A stretch of 64,000 nt of DNA. Source: Bacillus_CJ salitolerans (GTDB lineage: Bacteria > Bacillota > Bacilli > Bacillales > SA4). Of the stretch, positions 51,163 to 60,783 are shown in pieces. The notes beneath the pieces were generated by a model. That model ran no database searches and was not told the DNA's origin. It saw nothing but the letters and a program-made list of their open reading frames with translations. The translations under genes and the position numbers were made by a program. Each line of letters starts with the position of its first letter. The stretch's first letter is position 1. Location of the stretch: contig NZ_JBHUEM010000045.1 in the NCBI RefSeq assembly GCF_042680805.1, forward strand, positions 124,001 to 188,000, in the 5' to 3' direction.

Positions 51163-52357
51163 CACTTAGATCTCCTTCCAATCGACTCATGAGTGTGTAT
51201 ACATCTTTATCACCACGACCAGATAAACAAACTAAAATGGATTCACTCGCTTTCATCGTTTTTGCATAATCAATAGCTGTTGCTAATGCATGGGCAGATT
51301 CAATGGCTGGAATAATTCCTTCTGTTTTTGTCACAAGTTGTAAGGCATGTAATGCTTCTTCATCTGTTACGCTCGTATAATGGACTCTTCCACTAGTTGC
51401 AAAATGTGCATGTTCAGGACCAATTCCCGGATAATCCAATCCTGCAGATATAGAGTAAGGCTCAATAATTTGACCATGTTCATCCTGCAGAAGGTACGTT
51501 AAGGATCCATGTATTACTCCCTTTGCCCCTTTTGTGATGGTTGCAGCATGAAGGTTTGTCTCAATACCTTTTCCTGCTGCTTCAACCCCAACTAACTTGA
51601 CGTCGTCTTGTAAAAAGGGATAAAACATTCCTGCAGCATTACTTCCGCCCCCAACACATGCCAACACTGTAGTTGGTAGTGTACCTTCACGTTCAATAAA
51701 TTGTCTTTTTGCTTCATCTCCTATAACTCTTTGAAAATTTCTTACCATTTTGGGATATGGATGAGGACCTACGACAGATCCAATCATGTAAAAATGATCA
51801 ATGCAATGTTGAACCCAATACCTAATTGCCTCATTTGTAGCATCTTTTAACGTCCGATTTCCACTTGTAACAGGAATTACTTCTGCACCAAGTAGCTTCA
51901 TTCGAAACACATTTAAGGCCTGTCTTTTTACATCTTCTTCCCCCATAAACACCTTACATTGTAGACCAAATTTTGCTGCAACAGTGGCTGCCGCTACACC
52001 ATGCTGCCCTGCTCCTGTTTCGGCAATAATTTTCTTTTTTCCCATTCGAACGGCTAACAAAGCTTGACCAATGGCATTATTGATTTTGTGAGCACCTGTA
52101 TGATTCAGATCTTCTCGCTTAAAATAGATCTTTGCCCCTCCGCAAAGTTCAGTTAGATGATTTGCAAATGATAGAGCAGTGGGTCTACCGGAATACTCCT
52201 TTAAGATAGAATGATATTCTTCAACGAAAGATGGATCACTCATCGCTAAGTCTAATGCCTCTTCCATTTCCTCCAACGGCTTCATTAATGTTTCCGGAAC
52301 AAATTTCCCTCCAAACTCTCCAAATCTACCATTTTTATCAGGATACGTTATTTGCAC
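51125..52357 (-). CDS. trpB: Tryptophan synthase beta chain
   Basis: A 410-residue PLP enzyme that condenses indole with serine. The PLP lysine is in HTGAHKINNAIGQ, and the GGGSNAAGMFYPF phosphate loop and AETGAGQHGVA are intact. GTG start with GAGGGTG upstream. It overlaps trpF by 20 bases and trpA by 38, implying translational coupling. Confidence 0.97.
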   Translation of the reverse strand: MQITYPDKNGRFGEFGGKFVPETLMKPLEEMEEALDLAMSDPSFVEEYHSILKEYSGRPTALSFANHLTELCGGAKIYFKREDLNHTGAHKINNAIGQALLAVRMGKKKIIAETGAGQHGVAAATVAAKFGLQCKVFMGEEDVKRQALNVFRMKLLGAEVIPVTSGNRTLKDATNEAIRYWVQHCIDHFYMIGSVVGPHPYPKMVRNFQRVIGDEAKRQFIEREGTLPTTVLACVGGGSNAAGMFYPFLQDDVKLVGVEAAGKGIETNLHAATITKGAKGVIHGSLTYLLQDEHGQIIEPYSISAGLDYPGIGPEHAHFATSGRVHYTSVTDEEALHALQLVTKTEGIIPAIESAHALATAIDYAKTMKASESILVCLSGRGDKDVYTLMSRLEGDLSDESCTKENYSNN

Positions 52358-52997
52358 AGTTATACACCCTCTTCTCGATTGTCCTTATAATCGTTTCATC
52401 TTTTCTTTCTTTTTCTTCAATTCCAGAAGCTATATCAATTCCAAATGGCTCATAGTTTAATAGTGAATGAATATTATTTGCATTTACTCCACCGGCTATC
52501 CAGCAAGGAACGGCTTGAGCACTTGCCTCATTTATATAACTAGGTATGTGAGACCAGTCAAATGAAATACCCGTTCCTCCCCATTTTCCTTTTTGCTTTG
52601 AATCTATTACGTAACCATCCGCTACACCGTGAAATAATTTCATCTCCGAGAGGGAGTGCTCTCCATGATGTATGACTTTCCATACTTCTTTTTTTGTACG
52701 AGTCTTTAATTCTTTTAGAAGTAATGGTGGTTCTTTTCCATGACACTGTATAACATCTAGGGGAACCTCTTCTGCTACACGTACTATGTTTTCAACGGAC
52801 TCGTTGACAAATACACCAACGATTTTTTTTGCATTCACCACTGGTTGCTTCTCAATCCATTTCTTTACTTCACTGCTTGTTACTTTTCTTTTACTCTCAG
52901 CAAATATCAACCCAACATAATCACAGCTACTAGACATAACTGTTTTCCAATCTGCGAAAGATCGATTACCACAGTATTTTAACAAAGGTCTATACAA
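52338..52997 (-). CDS. trpF: Phosphoribosylanthranilate isomerase
   Basis: A 219-residue TIM-barrel enzyme. It has LKYCGNRSFADW at the N-terminus, the VGLIFAESKRKVT stretch, VFVNES and the IAGGVNANNI phosphate-binding loop near the end. The TTG at 52997 is chosen as start because GAGAGGA lies just upstream and the protein then begins like the family. It overlaps the trpC stop by eight bases. Confidence 0.95.
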   Translation of the reverse strand: MYRPLLKYCGNRSFADWKTVMSSSCDYVGLIFAESKRKVTSSEVKKWIEKQPVVNAKKIVGVFVNESVENIVRVAEEVPLDVIQCHGKEPPLLLKELKTRTKKEVWKVIHHGEHSLSEMKLFHGVADGYVIDSKQKGKWGGTGISFDWSHIPSYINEASAQAVPCWIAGGVNANNIHSLLNYEPFGIDIASGIEEKERKDETIIRTIEKRVYNCANNVS

Positions 52998-53754
52998 GAT
53001 GATCCTCTCCAAACAACTTCCTTATACCATTTCTTGGATTGGTTTCTCTCATAAAGGCCTCGCCAACTAAAATAGCCTTTGCACCCACTGACTTAATAAA
53101 TTGTAAATCTTCGTGGGAATGAATCCCACTTTCGCTAACAACTAAACTATTTTTTGGTAAGGATGCAATGATCGTCTTCGTTTGTTGAATATTTGTATGA
53201 AATGATGACAAATCTCTATTATTTATTCCTATCACTTTTGGAGTAAATTCTTTTAATATTCCCTCTACTGTTTTTATCGAATGCACTTCTACTAAACACT
53301 CAAGCTGTAATTCCGCTGCTTGCATGTAAAACTCCTTTACTTGGACCGGGTCTAATATTTCCCCAATTAAAAGGATAGCATCTGCACCAATTAGTTTACT
53401 CTCTAAGATTTGTTTTTCATCTATTATGAAATCCTTTCTTAAAATTGGAACATCAACGACTCTTTTTATTTTAGTTAAATAATCTTTTGATCCGTGAAAA
53501 AATTGTTCATCTGTTAATACGGAAATGGCATCAACCCGCTCACTCATATAGTCCAGAGCAATTTCCAATGGATGAAATGGCTCTCTTATGACTCCCTTTG
53601 AAGGGGATGCCTTCTTAATCTCTGCTATCAGCCCAATATCTCTTTTAGGTTGGCTAAGAGAATGAAATAACGATCGATGGACAAAGGCTTCCGATTTATG
53701 GTGGACTATCTTACCTACTTCTTTCTTCTTGGCCTCTACAATTTTATTAAGCAT
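52990..53754 (-). CDS. trpC: Indole-3-glycerol phosphate synthase
   Basis: A 254-residue TIM-barrel enzyme. It shows IAEIKKASPSKGVI, ISVLTDEQFFHGS, VPILRKDFIID, the GINNRDLSSF loop, and VSESGIHS. GGAGG is about eight bases from the ATG at 53754. It overlaps trpD by eight bases. Confidence 0.96.
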   Translation of the reverse strand: MLNKIVEAKKKEVGKIVHHKSEAFVHRSLFHSLSQPKRDIGLIAEIKKASPSKGVIREPFHPLEIALDYMSERVDAISVLTDEQFFHGSKDYLTKIKRVVDVPILRKDFIIDEKQILESKLIGADAILLIGEILDPVQVKEFYMQAAELQLECLVEVHSIKTVEGILKEFTPKVIGINNRDLSSFHTNIQQTKTIIASLPKNSLVVSESGIHSHEDLQFIKSVGAKAILVGEAFMRETNPRNGIRKLFGEDHLV

Positions 53755-54775
53755 AACGGTGCTCCTCCTTTTTACCAACAAGTGATAAGAAGTGGTAGAG
53801 TACTTGGTATGAATCTAATGCTTCCTTTGCAAGAATAATACCTTGGTGTATGGATGAAGCTATTCCTGACACATATAGCGCTGCTCCCGCATTTATAAGC
53901 ACGATATTTGTTGCACTTTCGTTTGACACACGGTGAAAGATACTTTTTATTACTTCACCGCTTTGTTCAACAGAACTTGTTTGAATGTCTACAAGATTCC
54001 CAATTGGCAAACCAAATTCATGTGGGTGTATCGTATATCGGAAAATTTCATTATTTTTGAGCTCCACTATATCAGTTTCGGTGGTTACCGTTATTTCATC
54101 TAATCCATCTCTTCCAGTAACAAATAACACGTGGGTTGACCCTAATCTTTGAAGTGTTTTAGCCATCTTTTCTGCGAATTTTGTGTCATAAACACCAATA
54201 ACTTGCCGCTTACACCTAGCTGGATTTGATAGTGGACCAAGTAAATTAAATGCAGTTCGAAAACCTATTTCCCTTCTAGTTTCAGCTGCATGTCTCATAG
54301 CAGAATGGTAATTAGGTGCAAATAAAAATGACATGGAATACTTCTCTAATGCATCTGACACATCTTCAGGTGTTGTTTGAATAGGTATTCCTAAATATTC
54401 CAGTACATCTGCACTACCACTTTTAGAGGAAACAGCTCTGTTCCCGTGCTTCGCAACTTTAACCCCTAATGCCGAAACGACAAGAGCCGTTGCTGTTGAG
54501 ATGTTAAAACTCGATACCCCATCTCCACCAGTACCACATGTGTCAATCACATGTTCAGTTGATAGAGTAGGAATTGCCTTCATATGTTTACGCATCGCTT
54601 TTGCAAAGCCGGTTAGCTCATCGACGGTCTCTCCTCTAAGTCTAAGCATCGATAGTAAGCTTGCGATTTGACTAGCTGTTGCCTCACCCCTCATTATTTG
54701 ATTCATAATTGTTTCAGCCTCATACTCAGTAAGTGTTCGTCCTTCAATGCACTCCTTTAACAAGTCCCTTAACAT
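53747..54775 (-). CDS. trpD: Anthranilate phosphoribosyltransferase
   Basis: A 342-residue enzyme transferring a phosphoribosyl group to anthranilate. Motifs include DTCGTGGDGVSSFNISTATALV (PRPP site), KHGNRAVSSKSGSADVLE, and HAAETRREIGFRTAFNLLGPLSNP. It overlaps trpE by seven bases. The glutamine amidotransferase partner of TrpE (TrpG) is not fused here. Confidence 0.96.
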   Translation of the reverse strand: MLRDLLKECIEGRTLTEYEAETIMNQIMRGEATASQIASLLSMLRLRGETVDELTGFAKAMRKHMKAIPTLSTEHVIDTCGTGGDGVSSFNISTATALVVSALGVKVAKHGNRAVSSKSGSADVLEYLGIPIQTTPEDVSDALEKYSMSFLFAPNYHSAMRHAAETRREIGFRTAFNLLGPLSNPARCKRQVIGVYDTKFAEKMAKTLQRLGSTHVLFVTGRDGLDEITVTTETDIVELKNNEIFRYTIHPHEFGLPIGNLVDIQTSSVEQSGEVIKSIFHRVSNESATNIVLINAGAALYVSGIASSIHQGIILAKEALDSYQVLYHFLSLVGKKEEHRYA

Positions 54776-56286
54776 GTTATTCTCTCCTCTTTGCTAAACG
54801 TCTTCTCAGCTAACTTTATGGCCTTAATAACTCCACTCGCCTTATTAATCGTTTCTTTCCATTCTAATTCAGGGTCAGAATCTGCGACGATCCCCGCACC
54901 TGCTTGAACATAAGCATGCTTATCTTTAATAACTGCTGTACGAATTGCGATACATGAATCGATATTTCCATCAAAGCCTATATAAGCAACTGTCCCAGCA
55001 TAAATATTTCGTGCAACAGGCTCTAATTCTTGGATAATCTCCATGGCTCTTACCTTTGGGGCTCCTGACACCGTTCCTGCAGGAAAGGACGCTAATAATG
55101 CATCAATAGGTGAAACATCGTCTTTAAGAAGTCCTGTAACTTTTGAAACGAGATGCATGACGTGAGAAAAATAATGAAGCTCTTTTATCATTGGGGTCTT
55201 GATACTACCAAATTCAGACACTCGCCCAAGGTCATTTCTAGCAAGATCAAGAAGCATATAATGCTCTGCTTGCTCCTTTTCATCTCTCTGAAGCTCTTCT
55301 GCTAGAATTTGATCCTCCTCTTCTGTTTTTCCTCTTCTTCTAGTTCCAGCAATAGGATGGATTTCGAGATGGCCATTTGAAACTTGAATTAATTTCTCCG
55401 GAGAACTACCTACAATCTCACAATCTTTCAGTTTTATATAAAACAAATACGGAGAAGGATTCACAAGTCGTAAAATACGATATAAATCAAAACCTTTGGC
55501 AGTAACTGGAATTTTAAATCGCTGTGAAAGTACGGTTTGAAATACATCCCCAGCAGCAATATATTCCTTTATCTTTTGAACATGTCTGATGAACGCTTCC
55601 TTCGTATAACTTGAAGTAATCTCGTTAAAATCGATTTCAACATCTGGGGAAGCGAACAATAAATCATGCGATACTTTTGCATTTTTAACCTTTTCAAATC
55701 TGTCATTTATTTTTTTGTTTGCCATATAAAAAATTTGCTTTTTCTCTTCGAGTTGTTCATTTCCACTTAGCCTAGCAAAATGTATGAATGTTATTTTCTT
55801 TGTTAGGTGGGAAAAGACCACAATTGTTTCACAGTATAATAAATGATAGCTTTTAAGCTTGAGATCGTTCTGTTTATGTTTTGGTACTTTCTCAAAGGTT
55901 GATACTGCATCGTAACCAATATAGCCAACTCCACCTCCTGTAAAGGGTATTGGTAAATCAAGTTCTTTAATTTTTAGTAGAGCATTCACAAAGCACAAAG
56001 TTTCTTCCAATTGTACGGAATTAAATAAAGATGCCCCCTCTTGGTCAAGGACATGTAACTCATCATTTTTTTCCTCAATTGATAAAAATGGATTTAATCC
56101 TATAAAAGAATAGTTGGACCAAGGCGATTGTTCATCATTACTCTCTAATAAATATACAGCTTCATTTTGAAGCGATTGAAATAATTGAATAGGTGTTAGT
56201 GTATCGACATGATACGATCTTGAAACAGGAATAGTTTGATAGTGGACTGTATCTTCTAAAAATACAGCTTCTTCATTTGTGGACAT
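54769..56286 (-). CDS. trpE: Anthranilate synthase component I
   Basis: A 505-residue enzyme making anthranilate from chorismate. The Trp-feedback motif LLES is in AVYLLESND near residue 46. Catalytic motifs are FQTVLSQRF, IAGTRRRGKTEEED, LDLARNDLGRVSEFG, HLVSKVTG, FPAGTVSGAPKVRAMEII and QAGAGIVADSDPE. It needs a TrpG amidotransferase, which is not in this operon. GGAGTGAG precedes the ATG. First gene of trpEDCFBA, under the TRAP-type leader. Confidence 0.97.
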   Translation of the reverse strand: MSTNEEAVFLEDTVHYQTIPVSRSYHVDTLTPIQLFQSLQNEAVYLLESNDEQSPWSNYSFIGLNPFLSIEEKNDELHVLDQEGASLFNSVQLEETLCFVNALLKIKELDLPIPFTGGGVGYIGYDAVSTFEKVPKHKQNDLKLKSYHLLYCETIVVFSHLTKKITFIHFARLSGNEQLEEKKQIFYMANKKINDRFEKVKNAKVSHDLLFASPDVEIDFNEITSSYTKEAFIRHVQKIKEYIAAGDVFQTVLSQRFKIPVTAKGFDLYRILRLVNPSPYLFYIKLKDCEIVGSSPEKLIQVSNGHLEIHPIAGTRRRGKTEEEDQILAEELQRDEKEQAEHYMLLDLARNDLGRVSEFGSIKTPMIKELHYFSHVMHLVSKVTGLLKDDVSPIDALLASFPAGTVSGAPKVRAMEIIQELEPVARNIYAGTVAYIGFDGNIDSCIAIRTAVIKDKHAYVQAGAGIVADSDPELEWKETINKASGVIKAIKLAEKTFSKEERITC

Positions 56287-56346
56287 TATAACTCACTCCT
56301 CCAATCGAATGTTCGAATGGAGAATGAGAAAGATAGGAGTATTTAA

Positions 56347-56383
56347 AAAATAAAAACCCAAAGACACCTCATCGTCTTTGGGT
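56347..56383 (-). terminator. trp attenuator terminator
   Basis: ACCCAAAGAC pairs with GTCTTTGGGT, loop GATGAGGT, followed by TTTTTATTTTTT on the minus strand. An upstream GGGTAG (56434-56439) can pair with CTACCC at the base of this hairpin to form an antiterminator. Confidence 0.92.
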
Positions 56384-56398
56384 AGAAAATTAATTTCA

Positions 56399-56491
56399 CT
56401 CGGCTAACCTCATCTATCTCAACTCATTCTCATCTACCCTATAAAAAACAACTCAACTCTTAACTACTCTCTAAACTAACTACTCTAACTA
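56399..56491 (-). promoter_or_regulatory. TRAP-binding region of the trp leader (UAG/GAG triplets)
   Basis: On the minus strand nine UAG or GAG triplets start at 56441, 56436, 56431, 56425, 56420, 56416, 56411, 56406 and 56401, mostly five bases apart. A further eight or so, less regular, start at 56491, 56487, 56482, 56478, 56473, 56469/56466, 56459 and 56454. B. subtilis needs eleven such triplets for tryptophan-bound TRAP to wrap the RNA and release the terminator. The TRAP gene (mtrB) is in this window. Confidence 0.88.
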
Positions 56492-56497
56492 TTACAA

Positions 56498-56527
56498 ATA
56501 GTATTACAACTCATCGTCCTTTGTCAA
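56498..56527 (-). promoter_or_regulatory. trp operon promoter overlapping the end of aroH
   Basis: TTGACA (56522-56527) and TACTAT (56498-56503) are 18 bases apart on the minus strand. The -35 and spacer lie within the last codons of aroH. The start site would be near 56491, just at the first triplet. Confidence 0.75.
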
Positions 56528-56887
56528 CCTGAGATCAGGACGTAATATAATAGCACCTTCTTGATAGATATGCTCTACCTCTGTTTGGGATAAGGATGTA
56601 TTCACATTCATCATTACTCGAATACAATGACGAAGTGATCCAGGCACGTTTATTTCTTTCATACACATTACTGGCACAAAAGTAAAATTTTCTATATTTC
56701 TTAACGCTTTTGCGGGAAATTCAGCCGTAATATCATCAGTAACAGAAATATACATAGAGGCAATATCTGATGGATCAAGATTGTTCACACGGACCATTTC
56801 TCTAACAAGAGCTTCTGTACGTGATATAATTTCCTCTGCGCTGTCGCTTTTTATCGTAGTGGCCCCTCTAATCCCTCGAATCATCAT
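56504..56887 (-). CDS. aroH: Chorismate mutase (AroH type)
   Basis: A 127-residue trimeric chorismate mutase, the same length as B. subtilis AroH. It shows MIRGIRGATT at the N-terminus and the catalytic region MCMKEINVPGSLRHCIRVMM with Cys, Glu and Arg. The ATG at 56887 is chosen because GGAGGTGC lies at the end of aroB. It supplies prephenate for Tyr and Phe. Confidence 0.95.
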   Translation of the reverse strand: MMIRGIRGATTIKSDSAEEIISRTEALVREMVRVNNLDPSDIASMYISVTDDITAEFPAKALRNIENFTFVPVMCMKEINVPGSLRHCIRVMMNVNTSLSQTEVEHIYQEGAIILRPDLRLTKDDEL

Positions 56888-56889
56888 AA

Positions 56890-57963
56890 TCATGCACCTC
56901 CGTATTTGTGTAGAATTTCTAACAGTAAATCTTCTTGTACCTCTTCTACAACCACAACCCCTACTTTCTTCATCAATACCATGCGAATCATTCCATTTAC
57001 GGACTTTTTATCTTTTTTCATTCGTTCAACAAGAGCAGAATACGAAATGTTTGATGGAAGTGTCGGGTATCCCAGTCCTTTAAACCACTCTTCTAATTCC
57101 GAGGTAGGTAACGTAACCGCAAGGACCTTTTCACTTACCTTCATTGCGAATATCATTCCAATAGCAACTGCATCCCCATGACTAATGGTACCATAACCTA
57201 GTTCAGCTTCTATTGCATGTGCTAATGTATGTCCAAAATTCAAATGAGCTCGGATCCCTGCTTCCTTTTCATCTATCCTTACAATAGCAGCCTTCACTTT
57301 TATTCCTTTTAACAAACCAGTCTCTAAGACTTGACCCCTTAAATTCTGCAGTTGAGGGGCAGATTCTTTTAACCAATCATAAAAACTGTTTTCTGCAATA
57401 AGAGAGTGTTTAATCAATTCTGCAAACCCTGCTCTCCATTCTTTTTCTGGAAGAGAATTTAAATAGAATAAATCATAAATGACTGCATCTGGCTGATAAA
57501 ACGCTCCAATTGTATTTTTCCCTACTGGGTGATTAATTGCTACTTTTCCGCCAACAGCACTATCATGGGCAAGAAGAGTCGTGGGAACTTGAATAAAACG
57601 TATACCCCTCATGTAAGTAGCTGCAACAAAGCCAGCCAAGTCCCCAATAACCCCACCTCCGAACGCTACGATAAGCGAGTGCCTGTCTAATCCTTTTTCT
57701 AAGGCATACGTTTGACAGTCATAATACGTTTCAAACGATTTGGATGTTTCCCCACTTTTAAGTACTTTTGTGTATACCGGAGCATATTTCTCCAGCTTCT
57801 TCTTTATGTCTTGTAAGTAAAGTGATGCGACATTTTCATCTGTAATCAAAAAGATAGAAGATGGCATGATATTTTCAAGAATTTGAAGCGATTCACTCAG
57901 AATCCTATATCCTACAAACAATGGATAGTCCTTTGTCTTTGTTTGTAAAAGAAGCTGTTTCAT
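56890..57963 (-). CDS. aroB: 3-dehydroquinate synthase
   Basis: A 357-residue NAD- and metal-dependent enzyme of the shikimate pathway. Motifs are AFGGGVIGDLAGFVAATYMRGIRFIQVPTTLLAHDSAVGGK (residues 101-142) and LNFGHTLAHAIE with a metal His. The start abuts the aroF stop. Confidence 0.97.
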   Translation of the reverse strand: MKQLLLQTKTKDYPLFVGYRILSESLQILENIMPSSIFLITDENVASLYLQDIKKKLEKYAPVYTKVLKSGETSKSFETYYDCQTYALEKGLDRHSLIVAFGGGVIGDLAGFVAATYMRGIRFIQVPTTLLAHDSAVGGKVAINHPVGKNTIGAFYQPDAVIYDLFYLNSLPEKEWRAGFAELIKHSLIAENSFYDWLKESAPQLQNLRGQVLETGLLKGIKVKAAIVRIDEKEAGIRAHLNFGHTLAHAIEAELGYGTISHGDAVAIGMIFAMKVSEKVLAVTLPTSELEEWFKGLGYPTLPSNISYSALVERMKKDKKSVNGMIRMVLMKKVGVVVVEEVQEDLLLEILHKYGGA

Positions 57964-59136
57964 TTAAAAATCCCTCGCCCAGTCTCTCATTTTTTGGACA
58001 TTTTCTTTAATGAGAGACATTCGATCTTGCCCAAACTGTTCCACAATAGCGTTAGCTATCTCCCAAGATACAACAGCTTCAGCTACTACACTTGCAGCAG
58101 GTACAGCACAACTATCCGATCTTTCAATACTTGCCTGAAAGGGTTCCTTTGTTTCTATGTCAACACTGTTTAGAGGTTTATATAAGGTTGGGATTGGTTT
58201 CATGACTCCTTTGACCACTATTGGCATACCTGTTGTCATACCTCCTTCAAAACCACCTAGATTATTGGTTTGACGGGTATAACCTTTTTCTTGATCCCAA
58301 ATAATTTCGTCGTGTACAAGACTTCCAGGGATTTCTGCGGCTTTGAAACCGATACCAAATTCTACACCTTTAAAGGCATTGATACTAACGATAGCTCCAG
58401 CTATTTTAGCATCAAGCTTTCTATCATAATGTACGTAGCTTCCAACCCCAGTTGGTACACCCTCAACAATCACTTCGACAATTCCGCCGATAGAATCTCC
58501 ATTTTCTTTCGCAGAATCAATGGCTTCAATCATTCTTTTCTCAGCTTCTTCATCAAAACAGCGGACAGGTGAAAGCTCTGTTTTTCTCTTTAGCTCCGAC
58601 AACTCTGAATAAGATCTCTTATTTGATTTGACTCCCCCAATTTCCAATACATGGCATGCTGTTTCGATTTGGAGCTCTTGTAATATTTTTTTTGCAACTG
58701 CGCCTACAGCTACTCTTACTGTTGTTTCTCTTGCTGATGACCTCTCAAGGACATTACGCATGTCCCGATGTCCATATTTAATAGCACCATTTAAGTCAGC
58801 ATGGCCCGGCCTTGGTCTTGTTACCTTCCGTTTCATTTCGCCTTCTTTCAAGTCTTCTAAAGGTTCAATGCCCATGATGTTCGTCCAGTGTTTCCAATCT
58901 TTATTTTCAACTACAAGTGTAATAGGAGAGCCTAATGTATAGCCATGTCGTACACCACTAAGGATTTGAACCTGGTCGGTTTCAATTTGCATTCTGCGAC
59001 CTCGTCCATGTCCCTTTTGCCTTCTAGCTAATTCACTGTTGATGTCTTCAGCTGTTAATGGTAAGCCAGCTGGTACTCCTTCTATAATAGTTGTAAGCTG
59101 TGGTCCATGTGACTCACCTGCTGTTAAATATCTCAT
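57964..59136 (-). CDS. aroF: Chorismate synthase
   Basis: A 390-residue FMN-dependent enzyme (AroF in B. subtilis, AroC elsewhere). It begins MRYLTAGESHGPQLT and has RRQKGHGRGRRM, RPGHADLNGAIKYGHRDMRNVLERSSARETT, and the SDSCAVPAASVVAEAVV segment. First gene of the aroF-aroB-aroH group. Confidence 0.97.
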   Translation of the reverse strand: MRYLTAGESHGPQLTTIIEGVPAGLPLTAEDINSELARRQKGHGRGRRMQIETDQVQILSGVRHGYTLGSPITLVVENKDWKHWTNIMGIEPLEDLKEGEMKRKVTRPRPGHADLNGAIKYGHRDMRNVLERSSARETTVRVAVGAVAKKILQELQIETACHVLEIGGVKSNKRSYSELSELKRKTELSPVRCFDEEAEKRMIEAIDSAKENGDSIGGIVEVIVEGVPTGVGSYVHYDRKLDAKIAGAIVSINAFKGVEFGIGFKAAEIPGSLVHDEIIWDQEKGYTRQTNNLGGFEGGMTTGMPIVVKGVMKPIPTLYKPLNSVDIETKEPFQASIERSDSCAVPAASVVAEAVVSWEIANAIVEQFGQDRMSLIKENVQKMRDWARDF

Positions 59137-59250
59137 GAAATCTCTCCCTTCATCACTTTAAAGCAATTATGTAACAATATAACATATGAATATTTCTCTG
59201 AGAAGTATAATGTTTCCATTATTAAGTATACACAACTAATTTCAGACAAA

Positions 59251-59276
59251 AACAAAAAAGTCCTTGTAAGGACTTC
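59251..59276 (-). terminator. Terminator of cheR
   Basis: AAGTCC pairs with GGACTT with inner TTGTAA, followed by TTTTTGTTTTT on the minus strand. It lies between cheR and aroF. Confidence 0.85.
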
Positions 59277-59277
59277 T

Positions 59278-60051
59278 TTACAGCTTTCTATAAAAAAAGG
59301 TATCTTCTGTTTCTAATCCATAACTATTAGGATTAAATATTTGCTCAGTACTTCCTACAAATAATATTCCACCCGGCCTTAGTGCACTACTGAACTTTTG
59401 GTATAGTGTATTTTTAGCCTCTTCCGTGAAATAGATAAGGACATTTCGACATACAATTAAATCGAAATTTTGTTCAAACGAATCAGCAAGCAAATTTTGC
59501 TTTTTAAAGGTAACCGTCTTTTTTACTGAGTCATCAATCTTATTAAAAATTCCTTCTTTTGTGAAATACTTTTTCTTTATTAAATCAGGAACTTCTTGAA
59601 GAGATCTGTCTGGATATGTCCCAACCTTCGCACGTGCAATAGCATTTTCATCAATATCCGTTGCTAATATCGAAATATCAGAAAGAGACTTAATATTGGA
59701 AAGTACCATGGCTATTGTATAAGGTTCCTCACCTGTTGAGCAAGCCGCACTCCAAATTTTCAGCCTTTTATTTTGGCTAAGTAATTGTGGTAAAATTTTT
59801 TCCTGTAATACTTCCCACCGTTTAGCATTTCGATAAAACTCTGATACATTTATCGTCATACGATCTAAAAACTCATAATATAGCTTTTCGTCTGCCATAA
59901 TTCCCTTGAAAAAGTCATTAAAGTCCTGATACCCCTTTTTTTCATATAAAGAGGTTAGTCTTCGTTTCATTTGAGCTTCTTTATATAAAGACAAGTCTAT
60001 ACCTGTTTTCTTCTTAATACTTGCGATAAATTCAAGATAATCGTTCGACAT
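59278..60051 (-). CDS. cheR: Chemotaxis protein methyltransferase CheR
   Basis: A 257-residue SAM-dependent methylase of receptor glutamates. It has the N-terminal helical domain (KKKTGIDLSLYKEAQMKRRLTSL), LKIWSAACSTGEEPYTIAM as SAM motif I, ILATDIDENAIARAKVG, and DLIVCRNVLIYF. Its site between ndk and aroF is the same as in B. subtilis. Confidence 0.96.
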   Translation of the reverse strand: MSNDYLEFIASIKKKTGIDLSLYKEAQMKRRLTSLYEKKGYQDFNDFFKGIMADEKLYYEFLDRMTINVSEFYRNAKRWEVLQEKILPQLLSQNKRLKIWSAACSTGEEPYTIAMVLSNIKSLSDISILATDIDENAIARAKVGTYPDRSLQEVPDLIKKKYFTKEGIFNKIDDSVKKTVTFKKQNLLADSFEQNFDLIVCRNVLIYFTEEAKNTLYQKFSSALRPGGILFVGSTEQIFNPNSYGLETEDTFFYRKL

Positions 60052-60185
60052 GTTGATCCCTCATTTTCATGTGATAAGAAGATTATACATGAAAAGGACA
60101 AGACAGTGAGAGACTTTTATTGCAAAAGTTCAATTCTTGGAAAGCAAATTTCAAGGTAGAAACCTGTAATACGTAAAAATAACGT

Positions 60186-60224
60186 AAAAAATAATGAGAG
60201 GCTAGTCTATTAAGACTAACCTCT
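60186..60224 (-). terminator. Terminator of ndk
   Basis: AGAGGTTAGTCT pairs with AGACTAGCCTCT (one mismatch), then CATTATTTTTT on the minus strand. Confidence 0.82.
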
Positions 60225-60241
60225 TGAAAATACTTAACGTA

Positions 60242-60688
60242 TTAATTTGTCCACTCGTTAATAAGCTTTGAGTATTCTACTAATTCTTCTTGATTGAAGA
60301 ATAGGTTAATTTCGCGTTCAGCACTTTCTGGTGAATCAGAACCATGAATAATGTTCTTTCCAACAGTAACTGCATAGTCACCACGAATTGTTCCAGGTAG
60401 TGCATCCTTAGGATTAGTAGCACCCATCATTTGACGAGCCGTTGCAATCACATTTTCACCTTGCCAAACCATCGCGAAGACTGGTCCAGATGTAATGAAG
60501 TCCACTAACTCTCCGAAGAATGGACGCTCTTTATGCTCACCATAATGAGTCTCAGCTAAAGCTGTTGGAATGCTCATTAGCTTTGCACCAACTAGTTGGA
60601 AACCTTTCTTTTCGAAACGTGCTACAATCTCACCAATTAAATTACGTTGTACTCCATCAGGCTTAACCATTAGAAACGTTTTTTCCAT
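60242..60688 (-). CDS. ndk: Nucleoside diphosphate kinase
   Basis: A 148-residue kinase that balances NTP pools. It begins MEKTFLMVKPDGVQRN, and the catalytic His is in NIIHGSDSPESAEREI. GGAGTGG precedes the ATG at 60688. The gene is between hepT and cheR. Confidence 0.97.
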   Translation of the reverse strand: MEKTFLMVKPDGVQRNLIGEIVARFEKKGFQLVGAKLMSIPTALAETHYGEHKERPFFGELVDFITSGPVFAMVWQGENVIATARQMMGATNPKDALPGTIRGDYAVTVGKNIIHGSDSPESAEREINLFFNQEELVEYSKLINEWTN

Positions 60689-60783
60689 TTTAAATTCCAC
60701 TCCTGTTACATTATGTATAGGCTTACATTAAAGCCCCTTCAAATAGTACCACTTCTTCATAACTTTCGCAATGTTAGGTTATC

